In this document: positions 11,968 through 14,156 of the stretch, piece after piece | Layout of the letters: each line of letters starts with the position of its first letter | How positions within the stretch are numbered: the stretch's first letter is position 1 | Origin: Oscillospiraceae bacterium UBA1230 | GTDB lineage: Bacteria; Bacillota; Clostridia; Oscillospirales; Oscillospiraceae | NCBI GenBank assembly: GCA_002309395.1 | Contig: DBWU01000080.1 | Span: 1-14,156 of the forward strand | Reading direction: 5' to 3' | DNA length: 14,156 nucleotides | Translations under genes and position numbers: made by a program | The notes under the pieces: model-generated | Databases searched by the model: none | What the model was told of the DNA's origin: nothing | What the model saw: only the letters and a program-made list of their open reading frames with translations

Positions 11968-12831
11968 ATGAAAAAAGTATTTGCATTGCTGTTGGCGCTG
12001 GTCATGGCACTGGCGCTGGTCGCCTGTGGCGCGCAGACCGGTGAGGAGGACAAAAACACCGATGATTCCCTTTCCGTTCTGGAGAACGTTGTGGACTGGG
12101 GAGAAACCGAACCCTATCGCGTTCTGGTGCAGAAGGGCGACCCCAAGGGTCTGCTGCCTGCCATCAACGCCGCCATCGCTGAGCTGACCGCCGACGACGG
12201 CGCCAAAATCAAGGAGATTGAGAATAAGATTGCGGCGCTGGATACCTATACGCCCGATTCCGTGCCCTCCGAGGCAAGCGGCACTGAAGCCAGCACCGAC
12301 AGCGGTAAGCCCGTTCTGGTCATGGGCACCAGCCCCGACTATCCCCCCTATGAGTTCTTCGCCGATGCCGCTATGACCGAGTATGCCGGCATCGATGTGG
12401 AAGTGGGCAAATACATCGCAGAGTCCATGGGTATGGAGCTGCAGATCGAGTCTATGAACTTCGACAATCTGGTGACCTCCCTCAGCAACGGCGACTTTGA
12501 CATCGTGCTGGCCGCCTGCGAGAAGACCGAGGAGCGCGCCTTGGCCTGCGATTTCTCCGACCCCTACTACACCGACCTGCCTCCCGTCATTCTGGTGAAG
12601 ACCGCTAATCTGGACAAGTATCAGTCCGCGGACGACATCAATCAGGCCAGTGTGATCATCGGTGCCCAGAAGAACACTACCAAGGCCATGGCCGCCGCCG
12701 ATATGTTCCCCGAGGCCGCCAACGGCATGGTGCTGGAGTCCCTGGTTCCCACCCTCATCACAGAGCTGAAGAACGGCACCATCGACCTGCTGGTGCTGGA
12801 CGGCAATGTGGGCATGAGCTACGTGAAATAA
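11968..12831 (+). CDS. Amino-acid ABC importer substrate-binding lipoprotein, apparently circularly permuted
   Basis: A 287-aa extracytoplasmic receptor for a polar amino-acid ABC importer, anchored by lipid. The signal peptide ends in a lipobox LVAC with C20. Residues about 114-287 are most of an SBP_bac_3 domain: GTSPDYPPYEF (119-129), TEER (186-189, whose Arg usually binds the substrate carboxylate), DFSDPYY (194-200), GAQKNTT (231-237) and LVLDGNVG (275-281, whose Asp usually binds the amino group). The chain stops at YVK, about 60 residues before the family's usual end. The missing part, normally 'YGIAVKKGN.ELL..IN.AL.EL', appears instead at residues 30-92: EPYRVLVQKGD (47-57) and GLLPAINAAIAEL (60-72). 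A Ser/Thr-rich linker (92-113) joins it to the domain start. The DNA after the stop does not encode the tail. Codon choice looks biased as in highly expressed genes. Permutation is inferred from motif order. Confidence 0.9.
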   Translation: MKKVFALLLALVMALALVACGAQTGEEDKNTDDSLSVLENVVDWGETEPYRVLVQKGDPKGLLPAINAAIAELTADDGAKIKEIENKIAALDTYTPDSVPSEASGTEASTDSGKPVLVMGTSPDYPPYEFFADAAMTEYAGIDVEVGKYIAESMGMELQIESMNFDNLVTSLSNGDFDIVLAACEKTEERALACDFSDPYYTDLPPVILVKTANLDKYQSADDINQASVIIGAQKNTTKAMAAADMFPEAANGMVLESLVPTLITELKNGTIDLLVLDGNVGMSYVK

Positions 12832-12848
12832 ATTCCCTGCCTGTCATC

Positions 12849-12882
12849 GCAAGCGTGCAGGGCTTCGGCCTTGCACGCTTGC
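12849..12882 (+). ncRNA. Intercistronic mRNA hairpin with UUCG tetraloop
   Basis: A 15-bp arm at 12849-12863 pairs with 12868-12882 (one G-T wobble) around TTCG, closed by C-G, the exceptionally stable cUUCGg cap. No T run follows, so it is not a typical terminator. It lies 17 bases past the binding-protein stop and 35 before the permease start. By analogy with malE-malF type operons it would protect the upstream mRNA 3' end and allow more binding protein than permease. It is a structure within the mRNA, not a separate gene. Confidence 0.75.
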
Positions 12883-12917
12883 ATGCTACTCAGAACTGTT
12901 GAAAGGATGCTTCGTCT

Positions 12918-13646
12918 ATGCCTTGGAATGACCTCTTTACCAACATGGGCAACACCAATTTTTTCAATTTTTCATTCCTTCCCAAATACGCTACCGCCTT
13001 CGTGCGCGGCTTTGAATACACCCTGCTGCTGGCAGTGGTGTCCGTGCTGCTGGCGGTGGTTCCCGCCCTGCTGCTGGCTCTGATGCGGCTGAGCAAAAAC
13101 AGGCTCGTTAAGGGTATTTCCGGAGCGTATATTGCCCTGTTCCGCTCCACGCCTTTGCTGGTGCAGCTTTCCATCATTTATTTCGGGCTGTTCCATTACA
13201 TTGAGCTGCCCAGAATCCTGCTGTTCGGATTCATTGCCATCAATCGGTTCATCCCGGGTGTGGTGGCACTGGCGCTGAACAGCTCCGCCTATGTAGCGGA
13301 AATCTTCCGCGCCGGCATTCTGGCGGTGGACAAAGGGCAGATGGAGGCAGCGCGCTCCCTCGGTTTGAGCGCGTGGCAGAGCATGCGTCTGGTGGTGCTG
13401 CCGCAGGCAATCAAAAACGTACTGCCCGCCCTGGCCAATGAGGTGGTCACCATGGTGAAGGAAAGCTCCATCTGCTCCGTGCTTGGCATGGCGGAAATCA
13501 TGTATACCGCTCAGGCCGTTGCCGGCAACAGTTACATCACCCTGGCGCCCTACGTGCTGGCGGCGCTGATCTATTTCTGCATCAACTATCCCGCTTCCAA
13601 GGCCATCGAGGCCGTCGAAAGGAGGATGCGCCGTGGCGATAAGTAA
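12918..13646 (+). CDS. Polar amino-acid ABC transporter permease
   Basis: A 242-aa inner-membrane subunit of the HisM/GlnP/ArtM type that forms the translocation path with its homodimeric or paired partner. Hydrophobic helices begin at about residue 33 (FEYTLLLAVVSVLLAVVPALLLAL), followed by the family block FRSTPLLVQL (about 75-84). NSSAYVAEIFRAGI (about 120-133) leads into the cytoplasmic EAA loop EAARSLGLSAWQSMRLVVLPQA (about 142-163) that contacts the ATPase. The end is a charged tail RRMRRGDK. AAAGGA lies about 10 bases before the ATG. The 3' end overlaps the ATPase start by 14 bases. Only one permease is visible, so a homodimer is likely unless another gene follows beyond the window. 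Confidence 0.95.
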   Translation: MPWNDLFTNMGNTNFFNFSFLPKYATAFVRGFEYTLLLAVVSVLLAVVPALLLALMRLSKNRLVKGISGAYIALFRSTPLLVQLSIIYFGLFHYIELPRILLFGFIAINRFIPGVVALALNSSAYVAEIFRAGILAVDKGQMEAARSLGLSAWQSMRLVVLPQAIKNVLPALANEVVTMVKESSICSVLGMAEIMYTAQAVAGNSYITLAPYVLAALIYFCINYPASKAIEAVERRMRRGDK

Positions 13647-14156
13647 TGATATTCTCATCCGTGTGGAGCATCTGACAAAGTCGTATAACGACGGCGCCGT
13701 GCTGGCACTGAACGATTGCAACGTCGAGGTGCGACGGGGCGAGGTGGTAGCCATCATCGGGCCGTCCGGCTCCGGCAAATCCACGTTGCTCCGGTCGCTG
13801 AACCTGCTGGAAACGCCCACCTCCGGCGCCGTTTACTTTGACGGCGTGAATCTGGCGGACTCGTCGGTGAACATCGACCGGCACCGTCAGAAAATGGGCA
13901 TGGTGTTTCAGCACTTCAACCTCTTCCCCCACAAAACGGTGCTGCAAAATATCACCATGGCGCCCGTAAATCTGAAAAAGAAGACCCCCGCTCAGGCACA
14001 GGCGCAGGCAAAGGCGCTGCTGGAACGGATCGGTCTTTCCGATAAGGCGAATGAGTATCCCAATATGCTCTCCGGCGGTCAAAAACAGCGGATCGCCATT
14101 GTGCGCGCCCTTGCCATGGAGCCGGAGGTGATGCTCTTTGACGAGCCGACCTCCGC
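13633..14156 (+). CDS. Polar amino-acid ABC transporter ATP-binding protein, 3' end outside window
   Basis: The cytoplasmic motor subunit of the importer; 174 codons are present and about 70-75 are missing. Walker A is GPSGSGKST (43-51), the Q-loop glutamine is Q93 in MVFQHFNLFPH (the FQxFNLFPH wording is typical of HisP/GlnQ/ArtP), the ABC signature is LSGGQKQR (146-153), and Walker B is VMLFDEP (166-172) with catalytic E171. The start is GTG 13633-13635: AAAGGAGG ends 7 bases before it, and the frame is open from there. The 14-base overlap with the permease end implies translational coupling. The family and operon place make the assignment secure; substrate remains inferred. Confidence 0.95.
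   Translation, partial: MAISNDILIRVEHLTKSYNDGAVLALNDCNVEVRRGEVVAIIGPSGSGKSTLLRSLNLLETPTSGAVYFDGVNLADSSVNIDRHRQKMGMVFQHFNLFPHKTVLQNITMAPVNLKKKTPAQAQAQAKALLERIGLSDKANEYPNMLSGGQKQRIAIVRALAMEPEVMLFDEPTS

Noticed and set aside
12849..12882. Intrinsic terminator between binding-protein and permease genes.
   Set aside because: No T run follows the stem, and the permease has no promoter of its own, so an mRNA-stability hairpin fits better.
12832..12917. Possibility that the missing C-terminal tail of the binding protein follows the stop through a frameshift.
   Set aside because: The 86 bases after the stop are mostly the hairpin and permease leader and encode nothing like the family tail in any frame.

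Overview
The window looks like a chromosomal segment of a GC-rich, endospore-forming Clostridia bacterium, most likely an Oscillospiraceae relative of Oscillibacter, Flavonifractor or Lawsonibacter. The reasons are strong GGAGG ribosome binding sites, the mraZ-rsmH start of a division/cell-wall cluster, a SpoVAF germination gene behind a sigma-G-type promoter, and a clostridial coaD-adjacent coiled-coil protein. Assignment to a genus is inference. No mobile element, CRISPR array, tRNA or rRNA was seen.

Layout. Everything from 1 to about 10,542 is on the minus strand and everything after about 10,700 is on the plus strand, so the two halves diverge from an AT-rich region near 10.6 kb. (a) 1-730: start of the mra/dcw cluster, mraZ then rsmH (cut by the window edge), with a promoter, two MraZ boxes and an inverted repeat over the -35. 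(b) 863-5815: a compact six-gene operon read leftward: HAD-IIA phosphatase, SLC45/GPH-like MFS transporter, membrane-anchored glycerophosphodiester phosphodiesterase, rsmD, coaD, coiled-coil protein. It starts at a promoter nested in the preceding terminator and ends at a 28-bp perfect palindrome followed by a T run. (c) 5797-7298: spoVAF as a single gene. (d) 7301-9249: a DtxR/MntR-type regulator and a DUF2156-GNAT fusion protein, separated by a strong terminator. (e) 9262-10542: a dicarboxylate/amino-acid:cation symporter. (f) 10697-11721: a secreted SH3-NlpC/P60 cell-wall hydrolase. (g) 11733-14156: a polar amino-acid ABC importer (binding lipoprotein, permease, ATPase cut by the window edge).

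The most unusual item is the binding lipoprotein at 11968-12831. Its C-terminal lobe-closing segment, which in this family normally follows the last domain-crossing strand, sits at the N terminus just after the lipobox. The protein then stops where that segment would normally begin. This reads as a natural circular permutation of an SBP_bac_3 fold. The importer promoter also carries two near-consensus ARG boxes about ten helical turns apart, suggesting ArgR/AhrC control and a basic amino acid or related substrate. A 15-bp hairpin capped by a UUCG tetraloop lies between the binding-protein and permease genes and probably sets their expression ratio.

All functions come from reading the sequence and remembered family motifs; no database search was possible.
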